DNA from: Lenisia limosa
Lineage: Eukaryota > Breviatea
Reading direction: 5' to 3'
NCBI GenBank assembly: GCA_001655205.1
Contig: LPNZ01007145.1
Location: 1-47,975 of the forward strand
Length of the DNA stretch: 47,975 nt
Made by a program: the position numbers and the translations under genes. This document shows positions 37,388-45,939 of this stretch, one piece after another. The notes beneath the pieces are model-generated. The model was not told the origin of the DNA, ran no database searches, and was given only the letters and a program-made list of their open reading frames with translations. Within the stretch, counting starts at the first letter, position 1; every line of letters begins with the position of its first letter.

Positions 37388-40300
37388 TAGTTCATCTTGA
37401 TAGAGTGTTTGGAAGTGTCTGATTTGGTGCGGTTTGACGCGACGTCAGAAAGAGAAAATGCGCCTGGGTGGTAACAAATGGGCGGGAAGGCATATCGCAA
37501 TTTTTGTGATTACAAAATGAAACAATACACACGTAGAACATCTATTTTGGCACACTCTCCCACGTTTCCAGTCCTGTGGTATTGAAACTGGCTCCATATT
37601 ATCCGTGTGTCGCCCGAAGTTGCCGTAGTTCGACCTGGTGGGGTAAGTTTAAGTTTCAAGAGGGGAGTAAAACGAAGGAAGTTTCGATGAAGAATATTGG
37701 CGTAAAGGTGCTAATCACGAACTAATCACGAACCGAATAATCTGAAGCTCGAAACAAACAAAAAAACAATAACACGAGCAACCAACGCTAATTTCAAGAG
37801 GGGTGAAGTTCTGCAATAGAAAATACACGTGCCCCACCAATTGGTCCTAGACCGAGACGTTCCACTTGAATTAGCCCACCACGATGCACCGGTCGATGCG
37901 GCTACCAAGTCAAAGTGAAGGAAATAAAGGGGTACGTTGCTTGCCCCAACAAGACTCATATAAACCTACTCAAAACAACAAAACAGGTAAAATATGCTGG
38001 CCATGAGCAATTTAAGTCTCCCATCCAAATAGGGTCTACTATTTGCCCTGTCCCCATCAATAATCGCCCCACCAGGCGTTATGCCGAAGCGAGTCTTGGA
38101 AACGCCTTCCTCAAATAGGGGTATGAGGTCCACAAGGCCGTTGACGATGACCTCGGATGTCGCCGATTGTGAGGCAATTGTTTCCAAGTGGTTTCGGGCT
38201 GAAATGGTGAGCCCGTGCATTCACCAACAGGTTTGCTATGAGCACTGGGACAAAAGAATATGTCTTCACTATCATCTCACTAAACTTCCCCTCAAAATCG
38301 TTCACTTTTGAACAATTCGGATCTGCATGTCTTGCTCTCTTGCTCCATACCCCCATTCACCTTGAATATGCCTCAGGTCAGTGGCGTCCTTATCGAGGTC
38401 CTCCGCAAGGGCCAGTCGCATGAGCTGTCGGAGGGAGTGTATCGAGGGGTGGGCCCTTTGAGAAGTTAATTTGTGTGTTAACTGACGCTAAAAGAAGATA
38501 TTCTCTGTATTATCTCATATGATCCTGCTGGGTTGAATCCCTTTTTCATTGGTGCTGTATTGAGCTTCACTTCTTTTCGAAAAAGACCATAAAATATCGA
38601 TAGTTTTCGAGGATTTATCGAGAAATTCAGTCTATTTTCGAACCGAAGTGAAGCCCTACTGATGTAAAGGCATCGAAATGAATAGGACCCAGTCCGTGTT
38701 CACAAAGAGCACATTACCATACCAAACACTCGAATAGCCTGCTGTTCCCCTACCAAGCACTCGAATAGCCTGCTGTTTCGGTCCCATTGGGTTGCATCAT
38801 GGTTGTCGAGAGGGGAGTGGATATCTAAGATAATAAAAGGATAAAAGGATGATGGATGATAAAATAATATAATAGAATGTTAGAATGCTGCACTAGTAAC
38901 ACTAATGTTATGTTGATATCATGTGATATGTAGGACTCATTAATACATTGGGAGTTTATAATAAGTGGACCAATAGGAGTTCCCCTCAGCCCACAAAAGA
39001 CGTTCCAGTAGTGTTCATTAGGATGATAGGCAGTCCCGCGGCCAAGGCTTCAGCCGCTTCCGAAGGCCATCTAAACCCTGAGTTACGTTCAAGACTTGGC
39101 AAGATGAAGTAAAATATGATACTATGAACATTTCTGACACAATGTACATGTGTCTTTTTGACACACTGAGTATTTATGGGTTATATCGCCATCCCCATCC
39201 CTTTCCACATATTAACCCCAGAACAATCATCTCATCACAATATACCGGGGTTATCTTCGAACAACGCATATCACGATCAGCACAACATACCTCATTAAAA
39301 CCGAATGGAATGGAAATATAAAGAAACACAGAACAGCCAGTACACAGAGGCAAACAATAATAATCAATGAAGGGCATAAAGATGGTAACATTCCCGAACA
39401 TCCCAGCTCAACATACCCTGATCCGCGGTTCGGAGCAACAAAACTGTCGGCAGCGGCGTAGACCCTGCCAGGTGAGGAAAGAGAGGAAAAGAGAGGAAAA
39501 GAGAGGAAAAGAGAGGAAAAGAGAGGAAGAGAGGAAAAGAGAGGAAAAGAGAGGAAAAGTGTGAAAATGAGGAAATGTGAGGAATAAAGGGTGAAGGGCA
39601 ACTATTGGGGTGTGAGGACAAAATAATCTTCGGGGACGTACTAGAAACTAAAGGGAAGACTCCTTCAAAGTGGATGCTTACCTTGGAACGGAAGACCGGG
39701 GAAGAGTTGAGCTGATCAGGCGAATGGTGGGAACTGAGGACTGGGGAATATCTGCAATCGTCAAAGGCTCTCAGGTACCATAATGAAGGTCTTGATTGCA
39801 AACAAATCTTAAGACAAAACATCCACCCAAGCAATACCACATCCCCCTCTTACCATGCATTGAGATGATGGAGTTTAGCGTAGTGCCGTACTCCATTTCC
39901 TCCTCATCTGTCATTTCCGACCTGAAAGGAATTGTTAAAGAGGAATGATATTCATCCCTTCTTTTGATTAGCCACTCTTTCCCTCTGTCCCCCACAGCTT
40001 ATCCTGTTAGAGTTGATAGCTGCATAGCATTGACAAAAAGCAAGTTACTATATCCGGCTGAAACTATCAACATCATTAAACGTTATATATTGTGCTCAAT
40101 TCCATCTTTCTCGGAAGCGAAGCAATTGCCCCAATCCTTCAAACACTATCATGACCCCCCCCCCTCCAACATTATAACAAGCTCAGCGCTGTCATTGGAT
40201 GAAAATTCCTGTATAAAAGCCTCCAACAAAGCGTCAAAACCACTTGAGGATCCTGTGTGTTAGGCTGGGCATAGTGGAATAGTCTAAAGTTACTTCAACG

Positions 40301-41488
40301 GGTGTAAGTAGGGCTTCCCTGCGGTCAGAAAAAGACCGTCAAAATATCGATATTTATCGAGGATTTACCAGGTTCAGTCTTTTTTGGGACCTTAGGGAAG
40401 CCTAAGGCATAAACCATCCACATCACGTTTGAAAGGGGTAATAATGGTATTGATGAGCCTTATTCATCCGAACACACCCCAGGGTCAAAAACACACCCCC
40501 GGGTCCACAACACACCCCAGGGTCCAGAACATACCCCAGGGTCCAGAAGAGAGGAACATGAAGCTTGATGTCTTGCGAAGGGGGGCTGCCGACCTGAGAT
40601 GAGCATTAGGGGGTGGCTGACATTAATAGGTGAGTTTATGTAGACAAAAAGGACAATACCTCACTAACAGACAACCATAATTACTCTCACATACTTATAT
40701 AATCATTGTTTTTCAAGGTACCTCTTTAATCGTAGCAACCCTCACCCACCCAGGTCTAAACAGCTCAATGTCAACAGGAGGCGGCGCAACAACATAGCGG
40801 AAATCAGACTTGAGATGTTCGAGGAGGTTCGTTGGGTGCAGCGATGAGAGAACCACTGGGGGATGGGTGATCTTTATATGACTGTCAAAGACATCTTTAA
40901 GTTGATGCGATGAACAGCTTAACTTCACTCTGGTGATTTTTTGATTGAGAGGGTGAAGTTCACACACTGTGTTATATAATTGGAGGTCTTCTATGATATA
41001 ATAAACTCACCCCCCCACCCAGATCAGCCTCCCGAAGAGCAAGTCGGTCCGATGTTTTGATATCAATCGTGTCAGGCTGGGAAATAAAACTGAGCTCAGA
41101 TGCAGCATACAGAACTTCGACTTTCCGAAAATTGTGGGTAAGATGTAATCCATATCACTGGGGAAAAAGAAGCACAATGAAAGTGCAACTATGTAACTAC
41201 CAACTGTCACTGCATCTCCCAGGCCTAACCTGATAAACAGTCACTGCAGCTCCTATTTTGCCGGCTAAAAAGTGAAATAGAACAGAGGAGGGGACGTACT
41301 TATAATAATAGTACTGCACATTATTATAAGGAGCTTTATGAGCGAAGAAACACAAGAAAGAAGGGGTAGAATTGTGAATATACTCAAAAAGAAAGAGGAA
41401 CAACAACGCTGGCGGGCGAACATGATAGAGAAGACGACACCCTCACAGCTTCGGAGAGGAAAGACGGGCCACTCAGTGATATCACAAC
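37388..41488 (-). CDS. GT4-family glycosyltransferase
   Basis: Transfers a sugar from an activated donor through a GT-B fold. On the minus strand the order of motifs is the classical one. 'SDRLALREADLVVLSS' (about 41080-41035 with the next exon) leads into 'YVVAPPPVDIELFRPG' (40760), the N-lobe end. 'SFMFLSSGPW' (40570) and 'GFDALLEAFIQEFSS' (40240) open the C-lobe. 'VYAAADSFVAPNRGSG' (39465-39416) spliced to 'WPSEAAEALAAGLPIILMNT' (39063 leftwards) is the donor-site motif. 'HPSIHSLRQLMRLALAEDL' and 'RNHLETIASQSATSEVIV' match the family's C-terminal helices. A hydrophilic tail ends 'SKHSIKMN' at 37388. In the usual EX7E motif the first Glu is Ser here. Frames on the plus strand over the same exons are also open but are rejected. 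The acceptor near 41165 is unresolved. The upstream block 41720-44759 is probably the same gene. Substrate unknown. Confidence 0.85.
38562..38656. mobile_element. Foldback (MITE-like) element, copy 1, intronic
   Basis: About 95 bases with terminal inverted repeats (GAGCTTCACTTC... / ...GAAGTGAAGCCC) around the core AAAAAGACC...AAAATATCGATA...TCGAGGATTTATCGAG. It shares core and ends with 40310-40404 and 47681-47775 and lies in an intron of the glycosyltransferase gene. Confidence 0.75.
38720..38781 (-). repeat. Two 31-base tandem copies with splice-like ends
   Basis: Read on the minus strand each copy is AACAGCAG|GCTATTCGAGTG(C/T)TTG|GTA, i.e. a possible acceptor, 16 bases, and a possible donor. 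It lies inside an intron of the glycosyltransferase gene. It may be a duplicated mini-exon or intron-internal debris. Confidence 0.7.
39475..39560 (-). repeat. 10-base pyrimidine repeat next to a 3' splice site
   Basis: On the minus strand it is (TTTTCCTCTC)n, about eight copies, ending within 10 bases of the acceptor CACCTGGCAG of the 'VYAAADSFVAPNRG' exon. It is in effect a greatly lengthened polypyrimidine tract. Confidence 0.85.
40310..40404. mobile_element. Foldback (MITE-like) element, copy 2, intronic
   Basis: Ends AGGGCTTCCCTGCGGTC and GACCTTAGGGAAGCCTA form inverted repeats of about 16 bases. The core is AAAAAGACCGTCAAAATATC followed by GATATTTATCGAGGATTTA. It lies in an intron of the glycosyltransferase gene and is the best-preserved of the three. 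Confidence 0.8.
40471..40546 (-). repeat. Four 19-base tandem copies of a 5' splice site
   Basis: On the minus strand the unit is TCTGGACCCTGGG|GTATGT (later copies GTGTGT). The first copy is the end of the exon '...FMFLSSGPW' and its donor; three more follow directly in the intron, each with the exon-end bases and a GT. Confidence 0.85.
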
Positions 41489-41719
41489 CTTGACGAGTTA
41501 AGAACCATCAAAGGTGTAATATCCATGTTTCTTGGTAATTTCGCGAGATTTTCAGTTTGCACGAAGTGATATCTTGCTTCACTTGAGCTAGGTTGTCATA
41601 AAAACACTACTAAAGTCATATTCTATAATAGGATTCTAAATCCTAATGCTGATCCACATATAGTATATCCGTTTATAAAAAAATAATATAGAAATACATA
41701 TTATTACCACAGCACATAC

Positions 41720-44700
41720 CACGGTTTGCTCTGACGGGATGCGGACCGAAAGGAGGCGCATGACCAGTGCATGGTCTGCGGCTGGGAGGCCAGAAGCATG
41801 CAGCACTGCCGGGCAAATGTCAGAGTCTGACGCAATAACCTGGGAGAAGGGTCGGAGGAAATTTAGATGAATATTATGGGAAAAGTGCTAGTATGAATAA
41901 TATGAGACTTCAACACAAACAAAAAATAAGAGCAGAACATATTAAAACTAGAAACAAACCTAACAACATATTTTAACAGTAAAAGGGACAGAGATCGCTT
42001 GTGCTCAGCCTGTCATATTACCATACCTTGATGTTAACTGCGCCGTCGAGGGCCTTGATGTACTGCACCGACTGCAGAATTGAGCGTGTTCGAGTCGCTA
42101 CCAAGATGTGAGAAACATAAAGCAATGAGAAATAAAAAATAAGGTTGTATCTGGCCAAAGCCGTCAACACCATCACATTTACAATTGATAGAATGTTTAT
42201 CATGGGTCGCAACAGTGAGAATAGGGGATACATCATAATCGTGTAACCCCCCCCCCCCAAAAAAAAAAANNNNNNNNNNNNNNNNNNNNNNNNNNNNNNN
42301 NNNNNNNNNNNNNNNNNNNNNNNNNNNNNNNNNNNNNNNNNNNNNNNNNNNNNNNNNNCTCCAAGTAAGATGGAACCATGGGACGGGGTACACCCATCTC
42401 CAAGTAAGATGGAACCATGGGCGGGGGTATTTATAGAATCTCCTTTGATTGTCTTCCCTCAACACCCCAACTGACATTTTTTACAGTCCATGAAGAGCAG
42501 AGCGGTGATGTTGGCCAAACGCGGTTCAAGAGCTTCGGTGTAGGTCGAGTGGAATATCGACGCTTTCCTGTATGTGTCAAATGGCTAATTACATGTTAGA
42601 ATAGCTAAATAAAGAGGAAAAAAACAGAAGACAATCAATCATATTATGTGTGCCTGTACTGAAGCAACTATTTTGAAAGAGTAACATCACATGGATTACT
42701 TAACATATATTTTCCATTGCTCTTTTCAGTTTCCATGAGTATTTACAACCTTAAGAAGAAAGCAGTTCCCACTTACTCGCGAGCAAAGGCATCAGGGAAT
42801 ACCGTGGAAAGGTCTGAAGTTATCAAAATTGGGCCAAATTTTCCATAAAAAGCCTATGAAAAAAAAAAAAAAAAAAAAANNNNNNNNNNNNNNNNNNNNN
42901 NNNNNNNNNNNNNNNNNNNNNNNNNNNNNNNNNNNNNNNNNNNNNNNNNNNNNNNNNNNNNGAAAGGAAAAGCCTTGATTAAGGAAATGGATAAACATGA
43001 GCGTTATCAAAGCGCTAGCTTTCAGTCCAAATGAGCAAACTCGACAGTATAATTTCCTCTTAAGATGCAATATAGCGAATTATATGATGTACGTCCTACC
43101 TTCACTACCAGGGTGGACTGTCAAGGGGATATCTGCAATACTGATCTGGACTGATTAGACAAAAATACGGAGCTTCCAAGAGCTACAAAGAGCATTATGC
43201 CGATTAGATTATTATCCCCATCACCTCGTCCGGTCTGACACAGGCAAACAAGTCCACTGCTGCGAAAAGACTCGAGGAATGGGCATCCAATGTGTCTATG
43301 AGGTCAATTCAGGGGGGATTAAAACCAAATATACTCTGTGTTATGGTTGTTGGATGAGGGGATTGGTGCTAAATATTGTGGTTCAACACAAATCACATTC
43401 CACACCTAGACAGGGAACTATTTTTTCGACCTTCATCAACAACCCATTGAGGTCCAAAGCAATCAGCCTGTCACTTTCTTCAACGGCGATGTACTGTGGT
43501 AGTCCTGGGTGGTCATACAAATCACACATAAATGTCAGCCATGCGGGACAACCAGGGTGAAAGTATATATTATATATGATATCTGCAATCTATAATATAT
43601 AGTAATATATGGTATGTGATACAATTGCGCTGTCTCTACGTAAGGTTTGGATGAACACTTGCTTTGAACAAATATTTAGGTGGAGTGAGAGCTTCACATT
43701 GGTTCACATCGTTCAAAGAAGAGTATCACAACAAAACCATAAACTATCAATATTGTTCTGAATACACAATGCCAAACAAACCTTGGCTCTTCCTAAAAGG
43801 CTCGAAAGGGTTCAGTTCGGCCGGATCGGAGGGCAGGAAGCCTGTTTTGGTGCTGGACAGGCCCACTCGCCCCACGTCCACGCCATGACTGTAAATTGTA
43901 CCGTCGGCTGAAATGAGCTGGGGGGCTGCGAAGCCCTTGGAGTCTAGGTCAAGTTCGAAATCTAGCTTTGACTGGGGGGGGGGGGGNNNNNNNNNNNNNN
44001 NNNNNNNNNNNNNNNNNNNNNNNNNNNNNNNNNNNNNNNNNNNNNNNNNNNNNNNNNNNNNNNNNNNNNNNNNNNNACGAAGGAAATTTCGATGAAGAGG
44101 GGTAGTGGTGAATTTGATAGACATTTAAGAAACAAAATACAGCAAACAGCTATTATTTTGCAGAGGGATATCTTTTGATTGTTACACAGAAAACGCCCCT
44201 GAGGATCCCCCCACGGGAATATCCTGTCACACACCCCACCAGCGTATCCTGGGCCGGGGCAGCCTGATCCGACAAGAGCCACACGGCGCCCTCCAAAGGG
44301 CCCTCCTGCCACGCTAGAACGCGCCTCACGCCCGACGCGAATCCTGCAGGAACGCTTGTTGACGTTTCTATGTCGTGACGGGAGGCGGGAAATGTGAAAA
44401 AAGTGAAGCTGATTGAGCCAAAAATAATCAGCCAAAAGATGTGTAAATAATATACCTAAAAGATTATGTTGGGGCCCAACTGGGATATTGTTAAAACTAA
44501 AGAGGCAAAGAAAACCGATATAGACGTCAGCCATAATCTGTTTATGCTGTGACGTTCTTTATTGAGAACTATATAAATAGCACGAGAAAAGAAAACCAGG
44601 TGTTAGTACAAGGTGGTCCATGTCCAGCACACCATAAACAAGGGCGTCAATGTCCAGCCCACCATAAACAAGGGAGACGGGCACGTCAGACGGCCAATTA

Positions 44701-44759
44701 TCGACCAAACTATCGAGGATACTCTGTTCCAACACGGCTCCAATGGCAACAAACGTCAC
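41720..44759 (-). CDS. Coding block upstream of the glycosyltransferase, probably its 5' part
   Basis: Exons on the minus strand: 'VTFVAIGAVLEQSILDSLVD' (44759 leftwards), 'FASGVRRVLAWQEGPLEGAV' (about 44315), 'KLDFELDLDSKGFAAPQLIS' (about 43970) through 'ADGTIYSHGVDVGRVGLS', 'LPQYIAVEESDRLIALDLNG' (43497), 'VDLFACVRPDE', 'STVFPDAFARE', 'KASIFHSTYTEALEPRLAN' (about 42567), 'TRTRSILQSVQYIKALDGAV' (42097) and 'VIASDSDICPAVLHASGLPA' (41838 to 41720). Phases chain cleanly from 43130 to 41720, and the last exon joins in phase to 'VVISLSGPSFLSEA' at 41488, which leads into the glycosyltransferase. The strand-turn pattern around 43.4-43.9 kb recalls beta-propeller repeats, but I cannot name a family. 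Gaps at 42270-42358, 42880-42961 and 43987-44076 interrupt it. It may be a separate gene. Confidence 0.55.
42359..42421. repeat. Direct duplication of about 24 bases, spaced about 39
   Basis: CTCCAAGTAAGATGGAACCA followed by TGGG occurs twice, next to the N gap at 42270-42358, inside an intron. More copies may lie in the gap. Confidence 0.7.
44617..44676 (-). repeat. Two 30-base tandem copies over a 5' splice site
   Basis: On the minus strand the exon end CCCTTGTTTATG|GTGGGCTGGACAT is followed 30 bases later by CCCTTGTTTATG|GTGTGCTGGACAT. Copy 2 is a full alternative donor. Thirty bases is an in-frame distance, so use of it would add ten residues. Confidence 0.85.
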
Positions 44760-45039
44760 CTACAGCATGAAAAGGGATTGTGGATGTGGGCATGCTGGTG
44801 CTGCGGTTCACATACATTCAAAGAGCTGGGGAAGTTTCAGTATGTATAAATGAGAAAACACGTTCACAAATACAATGATTCGAATAGAGTCACCTTTATT
44901 ATTACAATGTAATTCATTGTTCTTTTCCTCAATTTCTTCAACTTTAATAACATCTTACACCTTTCTGCACTTAAAATATTAATTAAAATACAAGCAAAAT
45001 GTACAAATGGGCTGGATATCTTCCATTTCCAGTAACCCA

Positions 45040-45204
45040 TCAAACCGATTCAACTGATTTGTCGAAGTTGATCACTGAAAGGAGTGAGCTGTAAAGCAGA
45101 AGGCAGCCTGCTGTGTTGTCACCACAAGTTGCCACTATAGACACTCCTGAAGCTATTGACAGAAGAGCCAGCAGCGCAACAATGCGACTAACAGCAGAAA
45201 TCAT
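45040..45204 (-). CDS. 54-codon ORF with signal-peptide-like start
   Basis: The ATG at 45204 gives 'MISAVSRIVALLALLSIASG', a good secretory signal sequence (short N-region, Leu/Ala-rich core, small residues at the likely cleavage site). It continues 'VSIVATCGDNTAGCLLLYSS' to a TGA at 45040-45042. It may be the first exon of the upstream block of the glycosyltransferase gene (a GTGACA donor is available at about 45124) or a small secreted protein. The opposite strand also has a long open frame here, so the call is weak. Confidence 0.35.
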   Translation of the reverse strand: MISAVSRIVALLALLSIASGVSIVATCGDNTAGCLLLYSSLLSVINFDKSVESV

Positions 45205-45939
45205 TGTGATCCAGAGTGGCGTCTTTGTTCTCTCCTTCTGCTTCCTGTCCCTTCTTCCTTCTTTTCTTACTGCAGTGTCTGGCAGTTACGCACCAGTTAC
45301 GTGTGTCAGTAATGTGAACTTTGAACTTAAATGCATCAATAATCTGGGGGTGTACACAACCCAGGAAACAGAAGTCTCACACACAAACCCTCCGTGGTTG
45401 TGTGTCAGTTACCAGGAGGAAACTGGAGGTGTATAGTATATAAATACACCGGAAAAGCGACGCTCTCATGGCACTCCGCTTTTCCTTTTTGAATCTCCAA
45501 TTCTCAACGTTTTTCAACCATCACAAATGGCAGCAGTCAGCACAGTGAAGAAGACCATTGATTCAAATGCAATTCAAATGTCTACTGTGGAGCATCGTAA
45601 TAATTGTTATTCAAGAAGTACTAATTGTACAGAGCCCAAGCAAAATCGGAACAAATAATTCCCTCACTAAAAAAACAAAAAAAAACGAACCACAGTGTTG
45701 TAGAACTAATCAGCTTTATCTAACCAATATACACAGTGTACNNNNNNNNNNNNNNNNNNNNNNNNNNNNNNNNNNNNNNNNNNNNNNNNNNNNNNNNNNN
45801 NNNNNNNNNNNNNNNNNNNNNNNNNNNNACTAGGGCTGAATTTTCAAACGTATTAACTAATAAAAGAAGGCTATCAGAAGCAGTAGAACGCGAGGTACAT
45901 GTTAAGAATACAAAACAAACAATCAGCCATAATTCCCAC
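45205..45939. other. Region with no gene I can support
   Basis: It contains an 87-base N gap (45742-45828). On the plus strand a TATATAAATA string (45437-45446) stands 80 bases before an ATG (45527) that opens a 43-codon frame ('MAAVSTVKKTIDSNAIQ...'). That could be a first exon running into the gap, but nothing confirms it. The 3' end of the FHA-domain gene probably also falls here. Confidence 0.4.

Noticed and set aside
38081-38440. Plus-strand exons 'VMPKRVLETPSSNRG' and 'VSGVLIEVLRKGQSHELSEG' with good splice sites
   Set aside because: The minus-strand reading of the same bases gives the C-terminal helices of the GT4 glycosyltransferase in phase with its neighbours, so the plus-strand frames are shadows.
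45113-45436. A 107-codon plus-strand frame with a hydrophobic stretch
   Set aside because: It lies opposite the signal-peptide ORF at 45040-45204, has no cysteine pattern or domain, and ends in low-complexity sequence. Neither strand is certain here, but this frame has less support.
45527-45658. 43-codon plus-strand ORF behind a TATA-like string, 'VKKTIDSN' recalling the start of glutaredoxins
   Set aside because: No CPYC-type active site follows before the stop or the N gap, so the resemblance is too short to call a gene.
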